Source: Deltaproteobacteria bacterium (GTDB lineage: Bacteria > Desulfobacterota > Dissulfuribacteria > Dissulfuribacterales > QOAL01). Taken from it: 64,000 nt of DNA. The notes beneath the pieces were generated by a model, which saw only the letters and a list, made by a program, of their open reading frames with translations, was not told the DNA's origin and did not search any database. This document shows positions 34,242-43,294 of this stretch, one piece after another. The DNA is taken from contig JALWNK010000008.1 in assembly GCA_026995935.1 (NCBI GenBank), positions 1 to 64,000 of the forward strand, read 5' to 3'. Each line of letters begins with the position of its first letter. Within the stretch, counting starts at the first letter, position 1. Position numbers and translations under genes: made by a program.

Positions 34242-34781
34242 TTATTTTTTTAATCTGAGTCTCTCTGTTTCTCTCCTTATCTGTTCAAGCTTTTTGAGCT
34301 CAAAGGAAACCTTTTCCTTTTCCTTTTTTATTTTTTCCTTTTCAAGGGCACACTTTTTCCTTTGCCTTTTCAAAATCGTGGCAATGTGTCTGCACTTCTT
34401 ATATCTTTCTTTTTCCCGGTCATAGGCCTTCAGTATTCTTTGATTGTAAAAGTAGCGTGACTGGCAGCTTTGTTCATCGAGGATGCTCCTGTACTGCTTT
34501 TTATCCCCGTCAAGAAAAACCAAGTAGAAGGCAGCCTGGCATCTGTGACCGTCAGCATTGAGAGCCGCCTTAAGGGTTGCTACAGCATCTTCAACCTTGT
34601 TTTCCGCCAGGAGAAATTCCGCCTCCTTTATGGGAGAAATGGCAACGGCTTGCTGGGTATTCAGGTTGTTGAGACAGCATCCACTCAGGAGCATGCCGCT
34701 CAGAGCGGCAACAATATGAAGACCGCTGTACCTTTTTGAGTGGTGACTGCTAACTCCTCTGGTGGTGGACTTTCTATCCAA
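34242..34781 (-). CDS. QseG-like lipoprotein linked to the sensor kinase
   Basis: The N-terminus reads SKRYSGLHIVAALSGMLLSGCC, a lipoprotein signal with lipobox LLSGC (Cys at about 35). The mature part has a short TPR-like region (EAEFLLAENKVEDAVATLKAAL), then a highly basic coiled coil (about 120-179). The start is a TTG at 34781 with GGAGG exactly 6 nt upstream. The only later ATG would destroy the signal peptide. The gene therefore begins inside the last 82 nt of the kinase gene. Kinase-lipoprotein-sigma54 regulator is the layout of the QseE-QseG-QseF (GlrKR) locus, where the lipoprotein modulates the kinase. Sequence similarity to QseG itself is not obvious. Confidence 0.7.
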   Translation of the reverse strand: MDRKSTTRGVSSHHSKRYSGLHIVAALSGMLLSGCCLNNLNTQQAVAISPIKEAEFLLAENKVEDAVATLKAALNADGHRCQAAFYLVFLDGDKKQYRSILDEQSCQSRYFYNQRILKAYDREKERYKKCRHIATILKRQRKKCALEKEKIKKEKEKVSFELKKLEQIRRETERLRLKK

Positions 34782-36202
34782 ATCTTACCTCCATGGGCGG
34801 AAATTATTTGTCGGGCAATGGTAAGCCCAAGACCACTGCCGCTTTGTCTTGGCGCAGTTTTGGCCTGATAAAATTTTTCAAAGACCCTGGTCTGCTCATG
34901 AGACTCAAGGCCTGGACCTGAATCAACCACTGCTATCTGGACAAAGGAGCGTTTCTTATCAGCTTTTTCCCTTATGTCAATTTTGATGATTCCATTTTCC
35001 GGACTGAAGGTAATGGCATTATCCAGGAGGTTCAACAGGACCCTTTCCATTCTTTTGGGATCTACATCAACGCTTATATCCTTATCGGAATTTTCCACCA
35101 AAAGCTTTAAATTTTTCGCAGACAGCAGGGTGGCAACGTTTTCTCTCACTGTTTGTACAAGTTCTTCCACAGGGACGGTCTTTTTGTTCAGATTGAGCAG
35201 GCCAGCCTGCATCTTCGAAAGGTCCAGGAGTTCTTCTATCAATGCCTTGAACCGTTCCATGCTGGTATTGAGCACCTCCACCAGCTTGGTCTGTCTTTCA
35301 TTAAGCTCTCCAATGTCTGGCTCACGAAGAAGCCTGGTTGCCTCAAGCATGGCTGCAAGTGGCGTCTTTAGTTCGTGACTTGCAACAGCAATAAAGTCGG
35401 ATTTGAGTGTATCCAGTTCCTTCAGGCTTTTTGCCATGTTGTTAAAGGATCTTGCCAGTTCACCAAGTTCGTCATTGGATATGACTGGAATCTTGTGGTC
35501 GAAATTTCCTCCACCAATTGCCTCTGTTCCCTTTTGTAGATATCTTATGGGCTTCTTAATGTAAATGTACAGGGCCCACGGAACAAAAAGGGCCACCACA
35601 AAGGCCACAAGCATCAATAAAATGGTTCCATCCTTTACCTGGCTTATTACCCTGGATGTCTGTTGGGAACGGCTCTTCAGGCTGGCTTTCTGGATGAATT
35701 CGGCCTTTTTAAGAAGCTCCATAAGATGAAATGCCAGCCCTTTAACCTCCTGCTCCCGGGCCTCGTCAGAAAGGTTAGGTCCCTTATCTGTTTGATAATT
35801 CAAATCAACTTTATTTTCATATGTAATTATGATTTTTCTAAGTAATTCTAGTGTATTTTGGAAATCAGTCAAATCCTTTCTGAGGGGCTTTGAATCCCAG
35901 GCTATGTCAGGAGAAAGTTTGGTTTTCAGATTCTCTAAAATCTTCTTGACCTGTTTGAGGGAATCCCCCTTGTGGAGTATTACCAGCCTACGTGCCTCTG
36001 CCTCAAGGGAGGGTACCAGGTTTTTGGCATATTCTATGGATGAGGATATTTCGAGACTTCTCTTAAAATATGTAGAAATGGTATCTTCAATCTTGTAAAT
36101 GGAATAGAGTGAAAAAATGCAAGGAACTATTAATATGAACAACAGGAATAGGTACCCGGCTAGTAGTTTTTGATATAGGCCAAAGGGAGAAAAAATTTTC
36201 AT
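34700..36202 (-). CDS. Membrane sensor histidine kinase (QseE/GlrK-like)
   Basis: Two membrane helices (about 13-35 and 193-215) enclose a helical periplasmic domain of about 155 residues, like a four-helix-bundle sensor. A HAMP domain follows (about 216-265, IKKPIRYLQKGTEAIGGGNFDHKIPV). His276 in SDFIAVASHELKTPL is the phospho-acceptor. The ATPase shows the N box (LLNLLDNAITFSP), DSGPGL and GSGLGLTIARQI. It is divergent from the NtrC-type regulator with only 65 nt between them, which strongly suggests a pair. Its 3' end contains the start of the lipoprotein gene. Confidence 0.92.
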   Translation of the reverse strand: MKIFSPFGLYQKLLAGYLFLLFILIVPCIFSLYSIYKIEDTISTYFKRSLEISSSIEYAKNLVPSLEAEARRLVILHKGDSLKQVKKILENLKTKLSPDIAWDSKPLRKDLTDFQNTLELLRKIIITYENKVDLNYQTDKGPNLSDEAREQEVKGLAFHLMELLKKAEFIQKASLKSRSQQTSRVISQVKDGTILLMLVAFVVALFVPWALYIYIKKPIRYLQKGTEAIGGGNFDHKIPVISNDELGELARSFNNMAKSLKELDTLKSDFIAVASHELKTPLAAMLEATRLLREPDIGELNERQTKLVEVLNTSMERFKALIEELLDLSKMQAGLLNLNKKTVPVEELVQTVRENVATLLSAKNLKLLVENSDKDISVDVDPKRMERVLLNLLDNAITFSPENGIIKIDIREKADKKRSFVQIAVVDSGPGLESHEQTRVFEKFYQAKTAPRQSGSGLGLTIARQIISAHGGKIWIESPPPEELAVTTQKGTAVFILLPL

Positions 36203-36267
36203 GTCATCTTTTTCTTTTTCAATTTAGAAAACAGACGAATTTTAGGAAATAACACAAGGCTGCAAAT

Positions 36268-37716
36268 ATGACAAAGGAAAACCCTCCTAAAAAGAATGTA
36301 ATAAGCAAGACAAAGGCCAGAATTCTTTTGGTTGACGATGAGGAAAATATTCTGGAGGTCATGAAGATCAGGCTCGAGTTGCTCGGTTACGAGGTGCTTG
36401 CCACCTCAGATCCACAAAATGCCCTTGAGATATTTTCAGAAAATCCTGACATAGAGATCCTTCTTACGGACCAGCGAATGGAAAACCTTACCGGTCAGGA
36501 GCTCATGACAAGGTGTCTCGAAATAAACCCCTATGTCCAGACCATTATTTTTACCGCCTATGCCACCATTGAACAGGCGGTAGAGGCCATGAGGGCAGGG
36601 GCCTTTTCCTATGTGACAAAACCAGTGGATCACAAGGAGCTTGAGATAAAGCTTGAGCAGGCCCTGGAAAAAAGATCCCTTCTGCGGAAGGTGCACGACT
36701 TTGAGGGGCTGATTGACGGAAAGAGCGAATTCTGCGGCATTATTGGTAAAAGCTCTAACATGAAATCCATATTTAAGCAGATACTCCAGGTGGCTCCTAC
36801 TGACATTACCGTAAGTATCTTTGGTGAGTCCGGCACTGGCAAGGAACTGGTTGCCAGGGCAATCCACCTTCACAGCTCCAGGGCCAAGGGCCCTTTTATT
36901 GCGGTTAACTGTGCGGCAATTCCGGAATCCCTGATGGAAGACGAATTCTTCGGCCATGTTCGTGGTGCATTCACCTCTGCTGTTGGCTCCAAAAATGGTG
37001 TATTTGTCTCTGCCGATTCCGGCACCCTGTTTCTCGACGAAGTGGGAGAGATGGCAGAGTCCATGCAGGCAAAGCTGCTCCGGGTGCTTGAAACTGGAGA
37101 GGTAAAGCCCCTGGGAAGCGACAGGGTACGAAAGGTTGACGTAAGACTAATAGTTGCTACAAAGCGGGATCTGAAGAAAATGGTTGCCGAAGGAAAGTTC
37201 AGGGAGGATCTATTTTACAGGATTCATGTGGTGCCCATACATTTGCCTCCCCTTAGAGAAAGAAAAAAGGACATTCCACTCCTTTTTGGCCATTTTCTGA
37301 AAAAGGCAATGAAAAAGACAAATAAACAGATCAATTGGATAGATGAGGACATATTGGAGGCCTTCAGGCTATATGGCTGGCCTGGAAATGTCAGGGAATT
37401 GGAAAACATGGTGGACTTTCTGGTTGCCATCTCTCAGGAGGAGATGCTTGGCGCGGATCTCTTGGCCTCCACTCCTCTTGCAGAATTTTCTTCAAAGGCC
37501 CCTGTTAAGCCCCTTAAGGATGCGAGGTTTGAGTTCACGAAAAAATATCTGGAAAATCTTCTCAAGATAACCAGGGGAAATATAAGTCTTGCCGCAAAGC
37601 ATGCAGGTTACTACAGGGCTGATTTTTATAAACTTCTTGAAAGACACAATCTTAAGGCAGAGGACTTCAGGAAAAAGGCAAGAAAAATCAGTACTGCGGA
37701 GCTTTCGGCCATGTAG
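36268..37716 (+). CDS. Sigma54-dependent response regulator (NtrC/QseF-like)
   Basis: The receiver (about 18-130) has acidic residues at VDDEEN, phospho-acceptor Asp68 (LLTDQRMEN) and Lys (VTKPVD). The AAA+ domain shows Walker A GESGTGKE, the sigma54 contact loop GAFTSA at residues 233-238, Walker B GTLFLDEVGEM and the arginine finger region (FREDLFYRIHVVPIHLPPLRERK). The sixth residue pattern GAFTGA is altered to Ser. A Fis-type HTH ends the protein (NISLAAKHAGYYRADFYKLLERHNL). It should activate sigma54 promoters when phosphorylated by the divergent kinase. Confidence 0.94.
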   Translation: MTKENPPKKNVISKTKARILLVDDEENILEVMKIRLELLGYEVLATSDPQNALEIFSENPDIEILLTDQRMENLTGQELMTRCLEINPYVQTIIFTAYATIEQAVEAMRAGAFSYVTKPVDHKELEIKLEQALEKRSLLRKVHDFEGLIDGKSEFCGIIGKSSNMKSIFKQILQVAPTDITVSIFGESGTGKELVARAIHLHSSRAKGPFIAVNCAAIPESLMEDEFFGHVRGAFTSAVGSKNGVFVSADSGTLFLDEVGEMAESMQAKLLRVLETGEVKPLGSDRVRKVDVRLIVATKRDLKKMVAEGKFREDLFYRIHVVPIHLPPLRERKKDIPLLFGHFLKKAMKKTNKQINWIDEDILEAFRLYGWPGNVRELENMVDFLVAISQEEMLGADLLASTPLAEFSSKAPVKPLKDARFEFTKKYLENLLKITRGNISLAAKHAGYYRADFYKLLERHNLKAEDFRKKARKISTAELSAM

Positions 37717-38039
37717 GGTACCAGGCCCATCAATTTTGTCCAGCAGGTTACACCAGTTGTTGCCAAAATGGAAAAAGATTGATAGTTTGAAATGAACTCC
37801 TATTCATAATGAGGTGAACCTAAAAAGGACAGGATTTTAGAGGACATTAAGTGGAATTAGCAGCCAGGTATTGTTCCTTATGCGTCAAGGAGGGCGAAGC
37901 CGAGGGGGAATTGCCCAAACAGGCAGTGATTTTCGTAAATTGCCTGAAGGAGGGGTTTGAACAGGCCGTTCAAGTCGGACAGAGAGCGATTTGAACGGCC
38001 TTTTAATTTTTAACAGATAAACTAAGGAGGTTGTCGGTG
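37717..38039 (+). promoter_or_regulatory. Structured leader upstream of ppsA
   Basis: This 323-nt gap holds several stems. CAGGCA (37920-37925) pairs with TGCCTG (37941-37946). GGCCGTTCAA (37964-37973) pairs perfectly with TTGAACGGCC (37991-38000) and is followed by TTTTAATTTTT, a terminator just before the ppsA ribosome site. TTGAAC at 37957-37962 can pair instead with GTTCAA 37968-37973, which would break the terminator. This is the layout of an attenuator or riboswitch, but I match it to no known class. An alternative is a terminator for an upstream small RNA. Confidence 0.55.
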
Positions 38040-40475
38040 ATGAGTGATAAACCATTTATCCTGTGGTTTAAGGAAATTGGAATTAATGATGTTCCCTTGG
38101 TGGGAGGAAAGAACGCGTCATTGGGGGAGATGTATCAGCACCTTTCCTCCAAAGGAATCAAGGTGCCAAATGGCTTTGCTATTACCGCCGAGGCCTATAA
38201 GCACCTGCTTAAGGAGGCCGGGATTGAGGATGCCATAAGGAAGACCTTGGCGGACCTTGATACCAGTGACATCAACAACCTCAGGGAAAGGGGCAAAAAG
38301 GTCAGGGAGATAATCCTGAATGCAAAGTTTCCTGAGGATCTGGAAGAGGAGATAAAGAAGGCCTATGCCAAGATGGAGGAGGAGTATTATCCCAACGTGG
38401 ACGTGGCGGTCCGCTCCTCTGCCACTGCAGAAGACCTTCCTGATGCATCCTTTGCAGGCCAGCAGGAGACCTTCCTGAACATCACCGGCACCGATGCCCT
38501 GATAGAGGCATGTCACAAGTGTTTTGCAAGCCTTTTTACGGACAGGGCCATATCATACAGGCATGACAAGGGCTTTGGACATTTTGACGTATATCTTTCC
38601 ATTGCAGTGCAGAAGATGGTGAGAAGCGACAGTGCAAGCTCTGGTGTCATGTTTACAATCGATACTGAAAGCGGTTTTGAGGACGTGGTTTACATTACCG
38701 GGGCCTGGGGCCTTGGTGAAAACGTGGTTCAGGGTGCGGTAAATCCCGATGAATTCTACGTTTTTAAGCCCACCCTTAAGAAGGGGTTCAGGCCAATTGT
38801 GAGCAAGCGCCTTGGTCTTAAGCAGTTCAAGATGATCTACACGGATGATCCCAAGGAGCCGGTCAAGAACATAGAGACTACTCCTGAGGAGCGCCATACC
38901 TACGTGCTTACTGATGATGAGATACTAAAACTTGCCAACTGGGCATGCATCATAGAGGAGCACTATGGCAAGGCAATGGATATCGAATGGGCCAAGGACG
39001 GTGACGGAGAAAAGGTTGGGACAGGAGAGCTTTTCATCGTCCAGGCAAGGCCTGAGACGGTACACTCCCAGCGCGCCACCAACTACATGGAGACCTACAA
39101 GCTCCTTGAAAAGGGAGAGGTGCTGGCCACTGGAAAGGCCGTTGGAGAAAAGATTGGCCAGGGTAAGGCCCACGTTATCGAGGATGTCAGCCAGATAACA
39201 TCCTTCAACGAGGGTGAGGTCCTGGTGACCGACATGACAGATCCGGACTGGGAACCCATCATGAAGGTGGCCTCGGCCATTGTCACCAACAGGGGTGGAA
39301 GGACGTGTCATGCAGCCATTATTTCAAGGGAGCTTGGCATCCCCTGTGTGGTGGGTACGGAAAATGGTACAGAGACCATCCCCACTGGTGAAGACGTAAC
39401 GGTTTCCTGCGCCGAGGGTGAGGAAGGGAAGGTTTATAAGGGCCTTTTGAAGTACGAAGTGGAAAGGATAGATTTTGCCAACGTTCCAAAGACAAAGACC
39501 ATGATAATGATGAATGTTGGTATTCCCGAGCAGGCATTTTCCCAGGGAAGGATACCAAATGACGGTGTTGGCCTTGCAAGGATCGAGTTTGTCATTAACT
39601 CCCACATAGGTATCCATCCTCTTGCGCTTATAAACTATGAAGAGCTGAAGAAGAAGGCCGAATCTGATGAAGAGATCAGACAGGTGGTTGAGGAAATAGA
39701 CAAAAAGACCGCAGCCTACCAGGACAAGTCACAGTTCTTTGTTGATACCCTTGCCCAGGGAATAGCAACCATTGCAGCAGGTTTTTATCCAAAGGACGTC
39801 ATAGTCCGCATGTCTGATTTCAAGAGTAATGAGTATGCAAACCTTATTGGCGGCCAGCTTTATGAGCCTGAAGAGCACAACCCAATGATAGGCTGGCGCG
39901 GCGCATCTCGTTACTATTCTCCTTCCTTTGAGCCGGCATTTGCCCTTGAGTGCCAGGCCTTCAAGAAGGCAAGGGATGAAATGGGCCTTACAAATGTAAA
40001 GAGTATGATCCCATTCTGCCGCACTGTTGAAGAGGGCAAGAAGGTCATCGGGGTCATGGAGAAGTACGGGCTTAAGCAGGGGGAAAACGGCCTAGAGATC
40101 TACGTCATGTGCGAGATTCCAAGTAACGTTGTGCTGGCAGACCAGTTCTCCGAGATCTTTGACGGTTTCTCAATAGGCTCAAACGATCTGACCCAGCTTA
40201 CCCTTGGCCTTGACAGGGATTCGGAGCTTGTGGCCCATATCTATGATGAGAGAAACGAGGCAGTTAAACGCCTTATCCGCCAGGTAATTAATACGGCAAA
40301 GGAGAAAAAGAGAAAGATCGGCATTTGCGGCCAGGCGCCAAGTGATTTTCCCGATTTTGCAGCCTTTCTGGTTGAATGCGGCATAGACTCCATGAGCCTT
40401 ACCCCTGATACTGCAGTAAAGACAAGGCTGCTTGTTGCAGAAAAGGAAAAGGAGCTTGGAATTAGCCCTGAGTAA
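38040..40475 (+). CDS. ppsA: Phosphoenolpyruvate synthase (pyruvate, water dikinase)
   Basis: PpsA makes PEP from pyruvate and ATP for gluconeogenesis. The ATP-grasp N-domain begins LVGGKNASLGEM and includes VAVRSSATAEDLPDASFAGQQETFLN. The swivelling domain carries the phospho-His in GGRTCHAAIISRELGIPCVVG. The TIM-barrel domain has the catalytic Cys in GICGQAPSD. I start at the ATG 38040, because AAGGAGG is 9 nt before it; TTG 38031 and GTG 38037 are in frame but too close to that site. The upstream leader with a terminator suggests attenuation control. Confidence 0.95.
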   Translation: MSDKPFILWFKEIGINDVPLVGGKNASLGEMYQHLSSKGIKVPNGFAITAEAYKHLLKEAGIEDAIRKTLADLDTSDINNLRERGKKVREIILNAKFPEDLEEEIKKAYAKMEEEYYPNVDVAVRSSATAEDLPDASFAGQQETFLNITGTDALIEACHKCFASLFTDRAISYRHDKGFGHFDVYLSIAVQKMVRSDSASSGVMFTIDTESGFEDVVYITGAWGLGENVVQGAVNPDEFYVFKPTLKKGFRPIVSKRLGLKQFKMIYTDDPKEPVKNIETTPEERHTYVLTDDEILKLANWACIIEEHYGKAMDIEWAKDGDGEKVGTGELFIVQARPETVHSQRATNYMETYKLLEKGEVLATGKAVGEKIGQGKAHVIEDVSQITSFNEGEVLVTDMTDPDWEPIMKVASAIVTNRGGRTCHAAIISRELGIPCVVGTENGTETIPTGEDVTVSCAEGEEGKVYKGLLKYEVERIDFANVPKTKTMIMMNVGIPEQAFSQGRIPNDGVGLARIEFVINSHIGIHPLALINYEELKKKAESDEEIRQVVEEIDKKTAAYQDKSQFFVDTLAQGIATIAAGFYPKDVIVRMSDFKSNEYANLIGGQLYEPEEHNPMIGWRGASRYYSPSFEPAFALECQAFKKARDEMGLTNVKSMIPFCRTVEEGKKVIGVMEKYGLKQGENGLEIYVMCEIPSNVVLADQFSEIFDGFSIGSNDLTQLTLGLDRDSELVAHIYDERNEAVKRLIRQVINTAKEKKRKIGICGQAPSDFPDFAAFLVECGIDSMSLTPDTAVKTRLLVAEKEKELGISPE

Positions 40476-40501
40476 CCCCAGGTAACAGTGAATAGAGCAA
40501 C

Positions 40502-40532
40502 AAAAAAGGGCGGCCATGAGCCGCCCTTTTTT
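40502..40532. terminator. Bidirectional intrinsic terminator between ppsA and the bd-like operon
   Basis: AAAAAAGGGCGGC pairs with GCCGCCCTTTTTT around a 5-nt loop, giving T tracts in both directions for the convergent genes. Confidence 0.92.
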
Positions 40533-40552
40533 GTTTCCAAAGCCTGTCTTTC

Positions 40553-41776
40553 CTAAAACAACACCCCGTTCTTGAGAGATACTATTATTCCTAGGCCAGC
40601 AACTATCACAAACCAGGCGATCATGGCAGAGACCGCCTTTCTTCCTATGGATGGATCAAGGGTTGCAATCTGGCCAGACCTTACCTTGCCAGCCTCAAAG
40701 GCTGCCACTGCCGGAAAGTAGAGCACGAAAAGTCCCATGATAAAGGTTGCAAAAAAGAGTATGGTGCTCGGCCAGTCTGCATTTACGGGATAGTTGTAAA
40801 TGGAATAACCTGCCTGAGACATGTGTTTCATTCTCAGTGCCTCCCTGGCACAACACATGACGAACACGGTCAGAAACATTAGAAGTGCGGATGGAATTGC
40901 CCTTTCCTGAGGCCTGTACACCGAAGCCCCAATGTAGGCGGTGGTTGCCACTCCAAGTATGGCCCCGGCAAGGAAGAAGGGGTTTCTGGCAAAGTGAAAT
41001 TCCTGCGGTATGAGGCCCAGCCACCAAAATCCTGCGCCAATTGCAAGGGCCGATGCCCAAAAGGCCATCCATGCACCCTTTTGGCCCACATACTCCAGGT
41101 ATTCAGGGTCATAGTCCCCCCTGTCCTTGAAATAGGCAGCATAAAGCATGAGAAATACCCCTGTTACCGCAAAGGATGGAATGAGTATGTGAAGGAGCCT
41201 CCCAAACTCCACTCCGTGGAACTCGCCGCCTGAATAGGAAACTGCACCGTTTGCAGAGACGATCCATTCCTTCCAGTGCTGGGGCATCAGTTGTTCCATG
41301 GAGAGCATGTGTATGAAAAGGGCGGTGAAGAGGAGGAGTCCTGCAGCCACCAATGCCCAGCCGGTTTTGGCAGTGTCCACTTCTGCCCTTCTGTTCCCGA
41401 GGTAAAATCCATAGCCTGCATAAAATGCCAGGGTGATAACCACAAGGAAAAGCAGTGCCCAGAATGCACTGAGTGTTGTGGCCGTGTACCAAAAGGGGTC
41501 GTAAATGACCTGGACGAAAAGCAATGGGGCAACTCCAAGGACAATGGCTATAGACATGCCAACAGTGATTACCCTTCCAAGGGCCTTAGAGAGCCTGAGG
41601 CCAAAGCTGTCCCTTTTCCATATCTCCCATATGGCCAAAAAGGTGCTTCCCACCACAAGGTTTACCATTATTATGTGAAGGGCAAAGGTCAGGACCAGTA
41701 GAAACTGGAACACTATGGGGTAAAAGGGAAGCCCGGCAGGGTCCCTCATGCTGTTTACGTAGGTTGCAATATCCAT
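40553..41776 (-). CDS. Cytochrome bd-like second membrane subunit (CydA'-like)
   Basis: This 407-residue protein has about nine membrane helices. The first helix (FQFLLVLTFALHIIMVNLVVGSTFLAIWE) aligns by eye with the first helix of its partner and of CydA, with a His near residue 18. The glutamate pair of CydA helix III is missing here (YTATTLSAFWALLFLVVITLAFYAG). It does not look like CydB. Bd-family enzymes with two CydA-type subunits have been described (CydAA' in the OR-N groups), in which the second subunit has lost heme ligands. I read it as that kind of partner. The gene lies 3 nt after the heme c-bearing subunit. Confidence 0.65.
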   Translation of the reverse strand: MDIATYVNSMRDPAGLPFYPIVFQFLLVLTFALHIIMVNLVVGSTFLAIWEIWKRDSFGLRLSKALGRVITVGMSIAIVLGVAPLLFVQVIYDPFWYTATTLSAFWALLFLVVITLAFYAGYGFYLGNRRAEVDTAKTGWALVAAGLLLFTALFIHMLSMEQLMPQHWKEWIVSANGAVSYSGGEFHGVEFGRLLHILIPSFAVTGVFLMLYAAYFKDRGDYDPEYLEYVGQKGAWMAFWASALAIGAGFWWLGLIPQEFHFARNPFFLAGAILGVATTAYIGASVYRPQERAIPSALLMFLTVFVMCCAREALRMKHMSQAGYSIYNYPVNADWPSTILFFATFIMGLFVLYFPAVAAFEAGKVRSGQIATLDPSIGRKAVSAMIAWFVIVAGLGIIVSLKNGVLF

Positions 41777-41779
41777 GTC

Positions 41780-43111
41780 TTACCTCCTAACTACTACGGA
41801 AAAGAGATATTCAGATGCGGCCTTCCTGTCCAGCTCGTTTCCTGCAAAAGGCGGCATGTAGGGATAGTCGCCAAGGGAATCGAGAAAACCCTCTATGTCT
41901 TCTGGAGACTCAGGTTCAAGGTTGGCAAGGAGCCTTTTAAGCGGTCTCATCTTGCCGAATCTGTCCAGGGCGTGGCAGTTTCCGCACTGGTAATGGACCA
42001 CTACGCTTCCTGCCCTGATAAGTTGGTTCTTGTTGTCTGGGTTGATCTTGTCTGGCCTGAAAAAGAGATGGCTCAGGAACCCTTCCTTGTTGAACTTCGG
42101 GACCTCGGCCTTTATGTGTTTGGCGGGAATGTCCCTGGCAACAATCTGGTTCCCATACATATACTGATCGATAATGTAGGGCCTTCTGGCGCCCTCCCTG
42201 AATCCTTCTCCGGCTCCAATGCCCAAAAAGAGTACAATGAGAATGATTATGCCGCTAACCGGGCCGGCAAGTTTAGGCCTTATGAGGCAGCATACCACGA
42301 ACCAGAGCAGAACAATGGCGTAGGAAATACCAGCCACGTTCAGGAGGTGTCCAAGGTATGGAAGGCTCTGGTCGAGCCAGAGTTCCTTGGCGTGAGCGGG
42401 AAGCCTGTGCAGATACCAGGCGGTAAAGGCAAGGCCTGCAAGCATGCCCAGGACACCCCAAAGGCCTGCTGCCCTCACAAGCTCCTTCCTTACCGCCTTG
42501 TTTCTGAGGGTGCTTGCCACAATGGCTGCATAAACGCCGGCGATACAGAACATAAGGGCAGTCCTTGTAAGAAGCTGGGGCCAATAGGTCTGGTTGAAGA
42601 AGCCGTCAAAGAAGCCCCCAGTCTCCACCCATTTGCCAGAGGAGAGCATGAATGCCAGGATACCCGTAATGATTATCATGCTTATCCATGCAGCCCAGGC
42701 ATAGAGCCAACCCATCATGAGGTGGCTCTTTGGGTCTATCTTACCCAAGGTGTAGTAGTAGACGTATATGGATGCGATCTCTATGATGAAAAACACCCAT
42801 TCAGTGGCCCAGCCCCATACATAGTTGTGAATAAGTCCGGAAATACCCCTTGGACTGGCCACGGTTGCCGCATACCAGATACCAACCCCTGAAAGGGAAC
42901 CTATTACAAAACAGAATATCAGAATGAGAAGGGTGTATTTCTTAATAAATTCCAGAAGCTCCGGCCTGTTTTCCTTGTATGCCTTCCTTTCCACAAACAC
43001 CGTGAACCAGAAGGCACCTGTGGCCAGGTGGCACGGCAGGATGTGAAAGGTGGCAATCAACGCGATTACCATGCCAGAGGTAAAAAAGGGTACTTCCCAA
43101 AACGGATACAT
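41780..43111 (-). CDS. Cytochrome bd-like subunit I with C-terminal heme c domain
   Basis: The N-terminus resembles CydA: FHILPCHLATGAFWFTVFVE has the heme-ligand-type His. ATEWVFFIIE carries two Glu seven residues apart, as in the proton/heme pathway of CydA helix III. About eight membrane helices follow. The C-terminal part (about 330-443) is soluble and holds one CxxCH motif, CGNCHALDRFG, with a distal Met in YPYMPPFAG, a class I heme c signature. No CydB gene is present. Fusion to cytochrome c means electrons may come from a cytochrome rather than quinol. The ATG has AAAGGAGG before it. Its function as oxygen reductase is inferred. Confidence 0.75.
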   Translation of the reverse strand: MYPFWEVPFFTSGMVIALIATFHILPCHLATGAFWFTVFVERKAYKENRPELLEFIKKYTLLILIFCFVIGSLSGVGIWYAATVASPRGISGLIHNYVWGWATEWVFFIIEIASIYVYYYTLGKIDPKSHLMMGWLYAWAAWISMIIITGILAFMLSSGKWVETGGFFDGFFNQTYWPQLLTRTALMFCIAGVYAAIVASTLRNKAVRKELVRAAGLWGVLGMLAGLAFTAWYLHRLPAHAKELWLDQSLPYLGHLLNVAGISYAIVLLWFVVCCLIRPKLAGPVSGIIILIVLFLGIGAGEGFREGARRPYIIDQYMYGNQIVARDIPAKHIKAEVPKFNKEGFLSHLFFRPDKINPDNKNQLIRAGSVVVHYQCGNCHALDRFGKMRPLKRLLANLEPESPEDIEGFLDSLGDYPYMPPFAGNELDRKAASEYLFSVVVRR

Positions 43112-43294
43112 GGATTTGACCTCCTTTGGTTAAGACCTGTTATGCATTGGCGAAATACCAATGGCCAACAAGACGTTAAAAAGAGAGACTATGCCTCTTT
43201 GCCATTATTCTCTTTTATCGAACAGGATAAAATTTTTGTTAAGGCCTACCCCGATAACACGGGGAGGCCCTGGAACCATCTCCCAGCAAAAACA

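Noticed and set aside
40553-41776. Calling the second bd-like subunit CydB
   Set aside because: Its first helix and overall pattern resemble CydA and its partner more than CydB.
41972-42892. 306-codon plus-strand frame opposite the bd-like subunit
   Set aside because: It is the mirror of a real membrane protein gene and encodes no recognisable domain.
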